From positions 1 to 64,000 of the forward strand of contig CAYRZL010000001.1 of assembly GCA_964428795.1 (NCBI GenBank): a stretch of DNA of 64,000 bases, given 5' to 3'. The stretch's first letter is position 1. Every line of letters begins with the position of its first letter. The notes beneath the pieces were generated by a model. That model saw only the letters and a program-made list of their open reading frames with translations. It was not told where the DNA came from and searched no databases. This stretch comes from CAYRZL01 sp964428795. GTDB taxonomy: Bacteria > Bacillota > Clostridia > Lachnospirales > Lachnospiraceae. The position numbers were made by a program, and so were the translations under genes. Positions 17,901 to 27,047 of this stretch are shown one piece after another.

Positions 17901-20900
17901 ACGTCAAATCATGTAATCATATCTGTTACCGCATATGATATGGCGGGCAATGAGGTGGCTCAGGAGACAAAAGAGTTAAAGTATGATGTTACATCGCCGG
18001 AAATCACGGTATCCTATGATAATAATGCCTCTGCGACGGCAGGCTATTATCAAAATCGTTCCATGACCATCATATATAAGGAGCGGAATTTTGATCCGGA
18101 AAAAGCGACGTTTGATTTGACCGTCAACGGAGAAAAGATGGAAGGCGTCACCATTGCAAATATAGGAAAGATAGACGGTATTTCCGTTACAGGTCCGGAA
18201 GATTCGGAAGCGGAGGCATCCGAAAGCTCAGGTTCGGAAGATACAGAAGCTGCGGATTATACGGATGATAGAACCAATACCTATGTAATTGAGTTTGGAG
18301 CGGACAATCAGGAGTTTGAGTATAAAATTGTGCCGCATATTGAGGATATGTCCGGTAATAAAAACGCAGATATTACATATGCAGAGGGAACAGAGGATAA
18401 AGACTCTTTTGTTGTGGATCGGAAAGCGCCCGAAGTTAAGGTGTCATATAAGGATTCGGGAGCAATGAACGGGATCTACTATAACGCACCCCGTAAAATG
18501 ACGGTAACCTATCATGAGACGTATTATGATGAGACAGAGGCAATGATGCAGGCAACTGTCAATGGGGAAAAGAGCGTGTCGGAAATCAGTTCATTTGCAG
18601 ATGAAGAAAAAGCGATTGCCGTTGAAGCGGTTTCAAAAAATGAAACCGAACTTGTTTATGAGATTACATTCGGTGCACAGAATCAGGATATAGATTATTC
18701 GGTAGTTCCGGTTATAACCGACAAAGCCGGAAATACAAATCTGGATAAAGAAGGTAATCCGATTGTATCGTATGAAGAAGGAACGGAGAATGAGAAATCC
18801 TTTACCGTAGATATGGTGGCTCCTGTGATTCGTGTAAAATACGAGGCAAATAAAGAAGATGTCACAGAGCAGATTACAACGAATGATAATGAGCTGGAGT
18901 GGTTTTATACAAAACATGTTGTCACGGCAACAGTTGATATTACAGAGCGGAATTTTAGGGTAGGCAAGGAATTCTCCGAAGAGCAGACACAGATGGATCT
19001 TTCCTATACGGCAACGGAAGTGTCAGAAGATCTGGCAGTTGACGATTACGCGGAGCTTGCAAAGGATGGCTCAAATTGGTCGAAGCAGGAAAATTCAGAT
19101 GTGTATGCCGCATCGTTTGAATTCAAGCAGGATGCAAACTATACCTTGGGACTGGAATATACGGACCTTGCGGGAAATGAGGCTGTTGCCTATGAACCTC
19201 ACTATTTTACCGTTGATAACACAGCCCCCACCGGGCAGATTGTAGTAAACGAGGTGTCCGGTTTAGAACGTAAATTTATAGATTTTCTGGAGAAGATTTC
19301 CTTTGGTATTTTCCATAAGGAGAAAACAACGGTTACTTTTATCAGTGAGGATGGGACTTCACCGTACAAGCAGAGCTATAGTATGTATGATCCTAATAAT
19401 CCGGATGATCCGGATCGTCTGGGTGATATTCACGGCAGTGTCGATCAGATGGATATCTGTGATAGTGAAAACCCTGATGATATTACATTATCAGGCATTA
19501 AGATAGATGAATGGATCGATTCAAACGGATATACAAGAGCGGATGAGGGTAAAAATCAGACAGAAACGGTGGAGGAAAATACTCAGAAAGTACCGTATAT
19601 GCGTCTTCAGGATAAGGCTGGAAACGTATCCTTCTACTCAGCGGAAGGTATTATCGTGGATAATCAGAATCCGGAGGAACCGGTTATCACAATCACGACG
19701 CTTGATCCCAATACGGGTGAAACTGATGCAGACAAAGAAATTTTCAACACGGATGTGGCATTTGAGATATCTGTAACGGATCCAAAGACGGGAGAGACCT
19801 ATGCCGGATTGAGTTCCGTATCCTACAGGGTTCTTGCAGACGGAAAAGAGACGCAGGAATCAGTTAGATATGAGGAGGCGGTAGAGGCGCTTCCTGCGGC
19901 AGACCGGGTACAGACGGTAAACTGGACACAGGACGCAACAACAAAACCGATCGTTAAGGCAGAACTGAATAACAGCAATAACGTTGTGATTGAAGTGACT
20001 GCGATAGACAATGCAGGAAATGAGGCTGTCGCCACAAGAGAGATTGCCATTGATATTACATCGCCGGAAATCACGGTATCCTATGACAATAACAGTGTGG
20101 CCAATGATCTGTATTTTAAGGCTGACCGGGTAATGACGATCTCCTATAAGGAAAGAAACTTTTTTGAGGAGGGTCTGACCTTTGATGTGACGATTGATGG
20201 CGTTGAGCAGAAGGGAATTACGATGGAGGCGCTGAAAAATCTGGATGAGGATATCACTGTGGAATCAGGCCCCGTCGACAGTCAAGCTGGAACAGATATG
20301 AAGAGCCTGACAGATGAAAGGGAAAATGTATATACGATTCGATTCGGTAACGAGAACAAAAAAATAGACAAAAAGTTTGTGATCGTTCCTCATATTCAGG
20401 ACGAGGCAGCAAATAAGTCGGATGATAAAAAGACGGATTATGGAACCTCAAAAGCTCCGAAACAATTTGTCATCGATGAAATTGCACCTGTAATCAGCGT
20501 AGTATATACAGCAGATGGCAAAAAGGTAACACCGGGAACCAGCGAAGCAGGCCGCATCTATGAAAGTGTTTCAAAAATAACTGCAGAAGTTACCGTTACG
20601 GAGCATAATTTCAGCAAAGAAGATGCGTTTGTCGAAAATCAGATGCTGGTGAATTATAAGGCTGTAGATTCGGAAGAAAAGAATGCGGCATCTGTCGAAA
20701 ATTACACGAGTACGGCACAGAAGGTAAATCTCTGGTCGGATGGAAATGACCATGTAAGAACCTTTGAGTTTAAAGAAGATGCGAACTATTCTTTCGGACT
20801 GAAATATACGGATCTTGCCGGAAACGAAGCGAAATATAATACGAGATATTTTACGGTGGATGATACGAAGCCTACCGGTACGATCTATACGGAATCCGAT

Positions 20901-23288
20901 GATAAGGAAGGAACCTGGGATTCCTGGAATGCAAGTCTGACATTTGGATTTTTCAATCAGGCTGCCCAGATCGTAAGGATGACCAGTGATGACAAAACCT
21001 CCGGCGTAAAAACAACACAGTATTATAAGTATATTCCGGATGTGGAAACCAGAGGAGAATTTGACGGTCTGACGGTTGACGAACTGGAGCGCATCGGAAA
21101 ATGGACAAATGGATTCAGTGTACTTGTGAGCAAGGAACAGCAGGCGGTTGTTTATGAGAAGATCGTGGATCGTGCGGGAAATGTGACCTACATCAACACC
21201 AAAGAGGGTGTGATTGTGGATGATACGGATCCTCAGGCACCGGAGATTACGATCACAACGGCGGAACCGGCGCAGGATGTCTATGCAGGAGATGTGAACT
21301 TTACAATGCATGTTACGGATCCGGTTTCCGGTGATACATATTCCGGATTGAAGGAAGTGTATTATGAAATCCGCAACAACGGAACGGTAACACAGTCCGG
21401 TAATTACAACAGTGAATTGACGGATCATACTGCAAGAAGACAGTCTGTGACAAAGAGTGAAACGGTAAATGCGCAGCTTAATAACAGTAACTTTGTAGAG
21501 ATCTATGTCAGAGCGGTAGATTATGCAGGAAATGAATCTGAAGCAACAAAGGATATCAAGATTGATATTACTGCACCGGAGGTTACGATCACATTTGACA
21601 ACAACAGTCCGTTAAACGGAAAATATTATAAGGAAACGAGAACAGCAACCGTTTCCGTAAAAGAGAGAAACTTTGATCCGAATGCGGTACATTTTACAAT
21701 TACCAATTCCGATGGGACACAACCGTCTATCAGCGGATGGACAATCAGCTCTCAGGCAGGTATGACGGATGATGCAGTCAACACATGTACGGTAACTTTC
21801 TCCGCGGATGGTGATTATAACATGTCCATGAATTGTTCGGACCTTGCAGGAAACAGCTCGAACACGGCAACCATAGAAGAGTTTACGGTTGACAAGACAT
21901 TACCTACCATCAGTGTAAGCTTTGACAATAATAATGTTTCCAATGGAAGATATTACAATGCACCGCGGACAGCGACCATTACTGTTGTAGAACATAATTT
22001 CAATGGTTCTGAGGTACAGACGGCAATTCGCGCCACGCTGGAGGCTCAGGGAATTACCGCACCGGGTGTAAATGGATGGTCAGGAAACGGGGATACGCAT
22101 ACGGCAACCGTTCATTTCCAGCAGGATGGTGATTATTCCTTTACGGTAAATTATACGGATCTTGCAGGAAATGCGGCTCAGGTTTCCACGGTAGATTTGT
22201 TTACAGTTGATCAGACAAAGCCTGTGGTAGAAATTTTTGATATCGAGGATAAATCGGCAAACAATGGCGAGGTTGCTCCGGGTGTACGTTATAGCGATGT
22301 GAACTATGATGTAAAAGGTGTGTCCATTACCATCAAAGGACCAAATCATCAGGTGAAAGAGGTTGACGGAACAAGAAGTGCGATTCCGAATGGTCAGAGT
22401 ATTAAAATGGAGGATTTCGCTCATGAAGAATCCGTGGATGACATTTATACATTGACGGCAACCGTTACGGATTATGCAGGAAACTCAGATGAGCAGGAGG
22501 TTGTTTTCTCTGTAAACCGTTTTGGCTCCAACTATATTTTTGGTGAAAACACGGAGAAGCTTCTTGAACAGTATTACTCCAACGAGGAACAGGAATTGGT
22601 TGTTACGGAGATTAATGTAGATACGTTGGAGCACTATGGAATTTCATATGGCCGGGATGGTGAATTGGTAAATCTGCAGCAGGGTACCGATTATACAATA
22701 AATGAGAGCGGAAATGATGCTTCCTGGAAGAGTTATACATACACGATCAAGGCGGATAATTTTGAGCAGGAAGGCATGTATGATGTGACGATTGATTCCA
22801 GAGATCGTGCCACAAATGAGGTGAATAACAAGATCAAGGATGCAAATATCGAATTTGTAATCGATAAGACCGCACCTTCTGTAGTTATTACCGGTATTGA
22901 GGATGACAAACAGTATAGAGCATCTGAGCGTGATATGACGGTTTCCGTTGCAGACAATGTAGCTGTTGGAGACATGGATATCTATGTGGACAATAGCGAT
23001 AAATCCGTACAGGGATATGATGCAGAAACAATTCTTGAGCAGAACGGAGAAGTTTCCTATACACTGGGAAGTTCTTCAAAATGGCAGAGAATAAATGTTG
23101 TGGCAAGAGATGCAGCAGGAAATGTGACGGAGACAGCGGAATTCCGGGTACTGATCACCACGAATCTTGTGATTCAGTTTGTGCGTAACATTCCATTATT
23201 AATTGGAACCTGCATTGCTGTGGCAGCGGTAATATTTATCGTTCTGTTATTTGCAAAAAGGCGTAAGAAAGAGGAAAAAGTAGCTTAA
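14976..23288 (+). CDS. Giant 2770-residue Ig-like surface protein with C-terminal TM anchor
   Basis: A signal peptide (residues 1-37, ending AHA-TE) is followed by a CarboxypepD-like segment and two BIG2-type domains (SYKWTSYDTSVATV; VSSNEDVATVDSDG). A YDG/MBG-like segment (SASKVYDGKKTVD) comes next. Then about 14 Ig-like domains follow, most opening with a D-x-T-x-P turn and many continuing with YDNNS, a YY step and ERNFD. The C terminus is a TM helix (near 2738-2760) and a basic tail KRRKKEEKVA, with no LPxTG. It is therefore a type I membrane protein with a very long extracellular stalk. It follows the TM protein by 40 bp and is ended by a strong terminator. Role unknown; large outer T7SSb proteins such as YueB/EsaA are also phage receptors, but no homology is claimed. 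Confidence 0.88.
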   Translation: MKKARCMKEKICAFIMVVLISVTSIFPPNMATIAHATEIQQESKTVRFHVQEEMEMESETIDVSGASVTIYEDGIELGDLTTDTSGYTEAYTIENPEASASYTYKVEKTGYAASEGTLDPDSEVTDVKLSMNPIRLSQEQFVILNVGETADLSIRNQIGDGSSYKWTSYDTSVATVENGRITAVSRGRTRVGVSRNGYGITVTTIVKDELENMAISVAPGTDGQNTDDKDEVTIYITGMEEAQGDVDLYITSADGTKKQIGTAVKSENYTVVYKDAEIIKGKVTFSASYKPAADDYYLEKEVSTDTISYKKSATLNLKESSKTITYEDTGSVQITPSDDSKNSGIFSYVSSNEDVATVDSDGKVTIKGAGKATITVSAQGDDVYLPTTAKYELTVEKKDVMLSAEDIKWKSASKVYDGKKTVDMAGTVTVGTKSLEIPVTVEVASADTGTYDKAAICEIGSYSTANPNYNISLTGLHVADAENNTEATKLTGVNIVINPRPVYIRVKKNADQAYETQVSYGTALADIKAEAENNVTEPAGTDGQINSNEQQGLINEEDIDLLKLDENTTVELVDGTYYVGTHSAIRPVVKEAVIGNYKLCVDENNLSAYCGRLQIVPQTMTDDALWSNVRVDEEQSASVYQDENTIWVSEAGKLVFTVKDNTYYDTINVKKDGEEGYAHSLTFLGAESNSNTPVSADVYLSKEGQVSTRTTARNDEADADNTIPEGAIIVDNKLPTISFTGLGNFGVVSGLPEALFFQTFKNQAYEESVIVNDDGSGLKEVVYRIVSVSEDDAALNATLEALAATEDGWIELPESNKINVPEEVKDGYYVVLVKATDRVGNSVVSCSNGLVMDTTEPSVTIEINEPQEIYGTDGVDYTLKISEPGTIFSGIDRVEVTVSVDGEEIEEAAAEDEETEETTPEHKQAYTDSYTLDREALEALKFEDDTPSGKYTIQQLKQKTDYVIEGAKIQAETCGTSNHVIISVTAYDMAGNEVAQETKELKYDVTSPEITVSYDNNASATAGYYQNRSMTIIYKERNFDPEKATFDLTVNGEKMEGVTIANIGKIDGISVTGPEDSEAEASESSGSEDTEAADYTDDRTNTYVIEFGADNQEFEYKIVPHIEDMSGNKNADITYAEGTEDKDSFVVDRKAPEVKVSYKDSGAMNGIYYNAPRKMTVTYHETYYDETEAMMQATVNGEKSVSEISSFADEEKAIAVEAVSKNETELVYEITFGAQNQDIDYSVVPVITDKAGNTNLDKEGNPIVSYEEGTENEKSFTVDMVAPVIRVKYEANKEDVTEQITTNDNELEWFYTKHVVTATVDITERNFRVGKEFSEEQTQMDLSYTATEVSEDLAVDDYAELAKDGSNWSKQENSDVYAASFEFKQDANYTLGLEYTDLAGNEAVAYEPHYFTVDNTAPTGQIVVNEVSGLERKFIDFLEKISFGIFHKEKTTVTFISEDGTSPYKQSYSMYDPNNPDDPDRLGDIHGSVDQMDICDSENPDDITLSGIKIDEWIDSNGYTRADEGKNQTETVEENTQKVPYMRLQDKAGNVSFYSAEGIIVDNQNPEEPVITITTLDPNTGETDADKEIFNTDVAFEISVTDPKTGETYAGLSSVSYRVLADGKETQESVRYEEAVEALPAADRVQTVNWTQDATTKPIVKAELNNSNNVVIEVTAIDNAGNEAVATREIAIDITSPEITVSYDNNSVANDLYFKADRVMTISYKERNFFEEGLTFDVTIDGVEQKGITMEALKNLDEDITVESGPVDSQAGTDMKSLTDERENVYTIRFGNENKKIDKKFVIVPHIQDEAANKSDDKKTDYGTSKAPKQFVIDEIAPVISVVYTADGKKVTPGTSEAGRIYESVSKITAEVTVTEHNFSKEDAFVENQMLVNYKAVDSEEKNAASVENYTSTAQKVNLWSDGNDHVRTFEFKEDANYSFGLKYTDLAGNEAKYNTRYFTVDDTKPTGTIYTESDDKEGTWDSWNASLTFGFFNQAAQIVRMTSDDKTSGVKTTQYYKYIPDVETRGEFDGLTVDELERIGKWTNGFSVLVSKEQQAVVYEKIVDRAGNVTYINTKEGVIVDDTDPQAPEITITTAEPAQDVYAGDVNFTMHVTDPVSGDTYSGLKEVYYEIRNNGTVTQSGNYNSELTDHTARRQSVTKSETVNAQLNNSNFVEIYVRAVDYAGNESEATKDIKIDITAPEVTITFDNNSPLNGKYYKETRTATVSVKERNFDPNAVHFTITNSDGTQPSISGWTISSQAGMTDDAVNTCTVTFSADGDYNMSMNCSDLAGNSSNTATIEEFTVDKTLPTISVSFDNNNVSNGRYYNAPRTATITVVEHNFNGSEVQTAIRATLEAQGITAPGVNGWSGNGDTHTATVHFQQDGDYSFTVNYTDLAGNAAQVSTVDLFTVDQTKPVVEIFDIEDKSANNGEVAPGVRYSDVNYDVKGVSITIKGPNHQVKEVDGTRSAIPNGQSIKMEDFAHEESVDDIYTLTATVTDYAGNSDEQEVVFSVNRFGSNYIFGENTEKLLEQYYSNEEQELVVTEINVDTLEHYGISYGRDGELVNLQQGTDYTINESGNDASWKSYTYTIKADNFEQEGMYDVTIDSRDRATNEVNNKIKDANIEFVIDKTAPSVVITGIEDDKQYRASERDMTVSVADNVAVGDMDIYVDNSDKSVQGYDAETILEQNGEVSYTLGSSSKWQRINVVARDAAGNVTETAEFRVLITTNLVIQFVRNIPLLIGTCIAVAAVIFIVLLFAKRRKKEEKVA

Positions 23289-23314
23289 GGAATTGTTCCG
23301 AAAGTAAATTTTAA

Positions 23315-23352
23315 CGGGCTGCCAAAATCTTTGATTTGGGCAGCCCGTTTTC
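23315..23352 (+). terminator. Rho-independent terminator after the giant gene
   Basis: CGGGCTGCCAAAATC pairs perfectly with GATTTGGGCAGCCCG around TTT and is followed by TTTTC. It splits the locus into an upstream half (lipase to giant protein) and a downstream half (kinase 2 to WXG100 genes). The next gene starts only 20 bp on, so readthrough or attenuation is likely. Confidence 0.9.
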
Positions 23353-23372
23353 TAAAAAAAAGAGGAAACAAG

Positions 23373-25289
23373 ATGATACAAAAGGGAGAAATTCTGGATG
23401 GAATGTATCAGATCATACAGGAGATCGGGCAAGGCGGAACAGGAATTATTTATCTGGCGGAACATTTACGACTTCAAAAACGGGTGGTTGTAAAGAGGAT
23501 AAAAGATAATTTTGTGGGCCAGATAAATGGACGCGCCGAGGTGGATATTCTAAAGCGGCTTCACCATACATGTCTGCCGCAGGTATATGATTTTCTTGTG
23601 ATCGGCTCCAGTATATATACGGTTATGGAGTATGTACAGGGATATGATCTGCAGGTTTATTTAGATCAGGGTTATCAGTTTTCAGAGCAGATCATCAGAA
23701 AATGGCTTCTTCAACTAACGGAGGTACTGGACTATCTGCATTCTCAAAATCCACCCATTTTGCATAGTGATATCAAACCATCAAATCTGATGGTCACACC
23801 GGATCAGAATATCTGTCTTATTGATTTTAATATTTCCCTGGATGGGGAGAACTCAAAGGATATACAGGGAATCAGTCAATGGTATGCAGCGCCGGAGCAG
23901 TATGAAAAAGCAATGAATGTCTTATATGGAAGACAGGATCATATCGTGCTGGACGGACGAATGGATATCTATAGCCTGGGGGCCACATTCTATACCGTAA
24001 TGACAGGTCTTCTGCCTTCTCCTGGGAAGCAGCGGTTTCAGGATATCACGGATATGGATATTCCTTTTAGTGAAGGCATGAAGGCAGTAATATCCAAGTG
24101 TATGAAGCACAATCCGACGCTGAGGTTCTCCGGTGCAGGACAGATGCACAAATATTTGCTGGATATTGGGAAAATGGATCCGGTTTATAAGAGAATGGGG
24201 CATGTTCAGGCGGCAGTATGTTTGCTCTGGTGCATGTGCATAATTGCCGGCATAATGTTTATCTACTATGGGAATTGGAAAAACGGAGTTGAAAACTGGC
24301 AGCGGGCATATCGGGAGTTGTATGTGAGCACGGAGATTCAGGATGAAGCGGAAATCATTTCTAAGGGAACGGAGATATTAAACGAGAGCGTCTATAAGGG
24401 ATATTTGAAAAAGAATCCGGGGAAGCGGGCGGAGGTACTGCATATTTTGGGAGACAGTTATTTCAGACAGGCAAATTATCGGGAATCTGTTTCTTACTAT
24501 AAAGAGGCATGGGAGCTTTCGCAGGAGACCGGTGGATACTGTATGGATTATGTCATAGCATTGGTGCGGAATAATCAGATTACAAAGGCTTCTCAGATCA
24601 TCACGTCGGCAGAGGGATTGCGGGGACTTTCTGCCGGAGAACAGAAGTTGATACAAGCGGAGATCGCATGGATGAGAGGCGGGGAGGATGAAGCGGAAAA
24701 ATATCTGGAGGAGATGTTTTCTGCTGAAATTATAACAGACACGGATATTCTTATGCAGGGCAGAATGCTGCAGGCGGATATATATGAAGAGCAGGGGCAA
24801 TATGAAAAAGCCATGCAGGTTTTAGAAGAGGCGATAACGGCAAATGGCGACAGGAATCTGCTTCGCCGGTTGGGACAGGTTTCGGTAAAGGCGGCAGATG
24901 ATTGTGAAAATGAGACTGATAGAAATACCTGTCTTAAGCGGGCGTTGGAATGCTATGACAGATTGAATGAAAATACAGATTCAAGCTATGAAGATAAACT
25001 AAATCTGGCGCTTGTCAAGCAGGCTCTTGGCAATTATGAAGAAAGCAATAATTTACTGCAGAGGATGGCGATTTCTTATCCGGAGGATTACCGGATTCCC
25101 ATGTGGCGCTGCTACAATTACCTGAGCATTGCAAAAGAAGAGAATAGCTATGAAGAGGTTTGGGAGGATTTAATCTACCAATACGGGTCATGTAAGCATA
25201 TGTATGATTTACAGGGGATCCGTGATGGCGACATGGAGGAACTGATCGAAATCATGGAGGAATTGGAAGTGCAAAAGAAAGGAAAATGA
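23373..25289 (+). CDS. Transmembrane Ser/Thr kinase-like protein with altered HRD and DFG motifs (second of two)
   Basis: 638 residues. The kinase domain (about 8-270) has Gly loop GQGGTG, Lys41 (VVVKRI), HSDIKPSN (D133) and DFN (D151-N153) in place of DFG. The activation segment GISQWYAAPEQY lacks the usual Thr. Catalytic Asp residues remain, so activity is possible, but it is a non-RD form unlikely to be switched by loop phosphorylation. The TM helix is near 280-300. The outer half is TPR-like (ILGDSYFRQANYRESVSYYKEA). The start at 23373 is chosen for AGAGGAAACAAG and alignment with kinase 1; an upstream in-frame start lies in the terminator. It has the EssB-like order kinase-TM-outer helical domain. 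Confidence 0.9.
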   Translation: MIQKGEILDGMYQIIQEIGQGGTGIIYLAEHLRLQKRVVVKRIKDNFVGQINGRAEVDILKRLHHTCLPQVYDFLVIGSSIYTVMEYVQGYDLQVYLDQGYQFSEQIIRKWLLQLTEVLDYLHSQNPPILHSDIKPSNLMVTPDQNICLIDFNISLDGENSKDIQGISQWYAAPEQYEKAMNVLYGRQDHIVLDGRMDIYSLGATFYTVMTGLLPSPGKQRFQDITDMDIPFSEGMKAVISKCMKHNPTLRFSGAGQMHKYLLDIGKMDPVYKRMGHVQAAVCLLWCMCIIAGIMFIYYGNWKNGVENWQRAYRELYVSTEIQDEAEIISKGTEILNESVYKGYLKKNPGKRAEVLHILGDSYFRQANYRESVSYYKEAWELSQETGGYCMDYVIALVRNNQITKASQIITSAEGLRGLSAGEQKLIQAEIAWMRGGEDEAEKYLEEMFSAEIITDTDILMQGRMLQADIYEEQGQYEKAMQVLEEAITANGDRNLLRRLGQVSVKAADDCENETDRNTCLKRALECYDRLNENTDSSYEDKLNLALVKQALGNYEESNNLLQRMAISYPEDYRIPMWRCYNYLSIAKEENSYEEVWEDLIYQYGSCKHMYDLQGIRDGDMEELIEIMEELEVQKKGK

Positions 25290-25292
25290 TAT

Positions 25293-25427
25293 ATGTCCGG
25301 AATGAATTACATGATGTTAGGCATCGGGATATTGATTGGAGGTACCGTTTTTTGCGGAATTTTCGTGTGGCTGTTATATAAGAAGAAAAAATATATTCGT
25401 GAAGAATTGTATGAACTGTATTTATAA
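25293..25427 (+). CDS. 44-residue single-TM small protein
   Basis: A short frame begins 3 bp after the kinase stop, with AAAGGAAAATG upstream as ribosome site. It encodes a start MSGMNYMM, a hydrophobic helix (LGIGILIGGTVFCGIFVWLL), a basic KKKK stop-transfer and an acidic end REELYELYL. The tight spacing in an otherwise gapless operon and the clean TM topology support a real gene. It could be a small membrane component of the secretion machine. No family recognised; EssA is also small and membrane-bound but no similarity is visible. Confidence 0.6.
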   Translation: MSGMNYMMLGIGILIGGTVFCGIFVWLLYKKKKYIREELYELYL

Positions 25428-25445
25428 AAGAGGAGGAGAACACAA

Positions 25446-27035
25446 ATGCAGCAGGGAAAAAAGAAAATGTTACTTATTATTTTAACCGGTATCCTTGTGG
25501 CTGTCGTGGCAGTTGGGGCGGTTATTCTGGTTAACGGACAGATGAAGGAGAAAAGCTATAAGGAAGCGATCTCAAATGGAGAAAAGTATCTGGCAGATAA
25601 TAATTATGAAGATGCCATTGTCCAGTATAAAAAAGCAATTTCTGTTAATCCGAAGGATGAGGAGGCGTATCTTGCATTGGCGGATATATATGTAGAGCAG
25701 GAGGCCCCTTCCAAGGCAAGATCTATTTTGAAAAAAGGATTTGAGCTGACCGGATCCGCAAAAATAGAGCTGATGTTGAATCGTTTGACGAACCAGACCT
25801 TTGAGACGTCGGATCTGGTATCAAAAAATGTGGAGGATGCGGATATTGATTTGAGTACGGCTTCTGCGAATATGGGGTGGAATACATCCCTGATGCAAAA
25901 AGCAGAGGTATTCTGTTTTGATGATTATAAGAATGAGTTTGGTATGGTAGCGTCCGCCAAAATGGATGATGAGGGATATCTGGAAGTTGAGCACAGTGGT
26001 TTGGATGGAATCTGTTATTACCGGAACACAAATGAAAACAAGAACATTGTTGATGAAAACAGAAAGCTGCCTGCCGCAGAAGGTATGCCGGAAAAAATTT
26101 CTTTCCATTCGCTGGATAGTTTATTTCGCAATTTTGAAGGCGGAGCAAGTCTGGAACGTTTACAGATGTTGATCGGAGAGCGCGTAGAGCCGCAAAAGGC
26201 GGGGGATATGACCTACATAGAAGCGATAATGGAAGATTGCATTATTCGTATTGAGACAGATGAGAATGGAAATATCATATCGCCGAATGCATGGAATGAG
26301 GTTGTTCTTCTGAATGCAAATAAAATCGATACGAAAGCAGGAACGATTTCCGGAATTGTTGTGGATGCAGTGACGGGAGATGGGGTAAACAATGCAAAAA
26401 TTACCTTTAAACCGAAAAACACTTCTTTGGAAACCGAAACAGTCACTACATCCGGAGACGGAACATTCTCTGCTGAGTTGGAGGCGGATGAATATGCGGT
26501 TACTGTCACGGCATCTGACTATATCTCTGAAGAATTTATATTCGTAATGGAGGAGGGAAAAAATTACAGCGGAGAAACGTTTGTAATCTCTCCAAAGCTT
26601 GCAAGCGGATCAGCGAGAATCGTACTTGAATGGAATGCGGAACCGCAGGATCTGGACTCTTATCTGATTGGGGAAACAGACAGCGGCACAGACGTATTTG
26701 TAAATTGGACCCAAAAACAGGTAAAGTCCGATGGGAACGTGATAGCAGAGCTTGATCTGGATGATACCAATGGATATGGACCGGAGACCATTACGATCAA
26801 CGATCTGAATGGCGTATATCAATATACCGTTGTAGATTATCGAGTGACGTATACCCTGCAGCAGTATGGAGCAACGGTCAAGGTGTATCTGCCGGGGAAA
26901 GCTCCGGAGACCATTACGATTGATCCGGGTGCAGGTGTGGAAAACGTGTGGAATGTATGTGAGATCGATCATGGAGAGCTGAAAATTTTAAATTCGGCTC
27001 CTGCGGATGATAATCTTTCCGAGATCGATAAATAA
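25446..27035 (+). CDS. Membrane-anchored TPR and DUF2135-like protein
   Basis: 529 residues with an N-terminal signal anchor (about 9-31, LLIILTGILVAVVAVGAVIL). Two TPR-like repeats follow (EKYLADNNYEDAIVQYKKAI; DEEAYLALADIYVEQ). A middle domain of unknown type and a CarboxypepD-regulatory-like beta domain (GTISGIVVDAVTGDG, near 300-375) come next. The C-terminal domain (SARIVLEWNAEPQDLDSYL, NGYGPETITI, YTVVDYR) resembles YfaP/DUF2135. It would sit outside the membrane. AGGAGGAG precedes the start. It lies between kinase 2 and the FHA-TM protein, so a structural or assembly role in the secretion complex is likely. This is inference. Confidence 0.78.
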   Translation: MQQGKKKMLLIILTGILVAVVAVGAVILVNGQMKEKSYKEAISNGEKYLADNNYEDAIVQYKKAISVNPKDEEAYLALADIYVEQEAPSKARSILKKGFELTGSAKIELMLNRLTNQTFETSDLVSKNVEDADIDLSTASANMGWNTSLMQKAEVFCFDDYKNEFGMVASAKMDDEGYLEVEHSGLDGICYYRNTNENKNIVDENRKLPAAEGMPEKISFHSLDSLFRNFEGGASLERLQMLIGERVEPQKAGDMTYIEAIMEDCIIRIETDENGNIISPNAWNEVVLLNANKIDTKAGTISGIVVDAVTGDGVNNAKITFKPKNTSLETETVTTSGDGTFSAELEADEYAVTVTASDYISEEFIFVMEEGKNYSGETFVISPKLASGSARIVLEWNAEPQDLDSYLIGETDSGTDVFVNWTQKQVKSDGNVIAELDLDDTNGYGPETITINDLNGVYQYTVVDYRVTYTLQQYGATVKVYLPGKAPETITIDPGAGVENVWNVCEIDHGELKILNSAPADDNLSEIDK

Positions 27036-27047
27036 GGAAGTGTATAA

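Noticed and set aside
20571..21428. Minus-strand 285-codon frame within the giant Ig-like gene
   Set aside because: Antisense shadow of repeat-rich coding sequence; Ile/Arg/His-rich translation without a start signal.
15600..23000. CRISPR-like or DNA-level tandem repeats in the giant gene
   Set aside because: The repeated units are diverged protein domains of unequal length; no constant direct repeat with unique spacers is present anywhere in the window.
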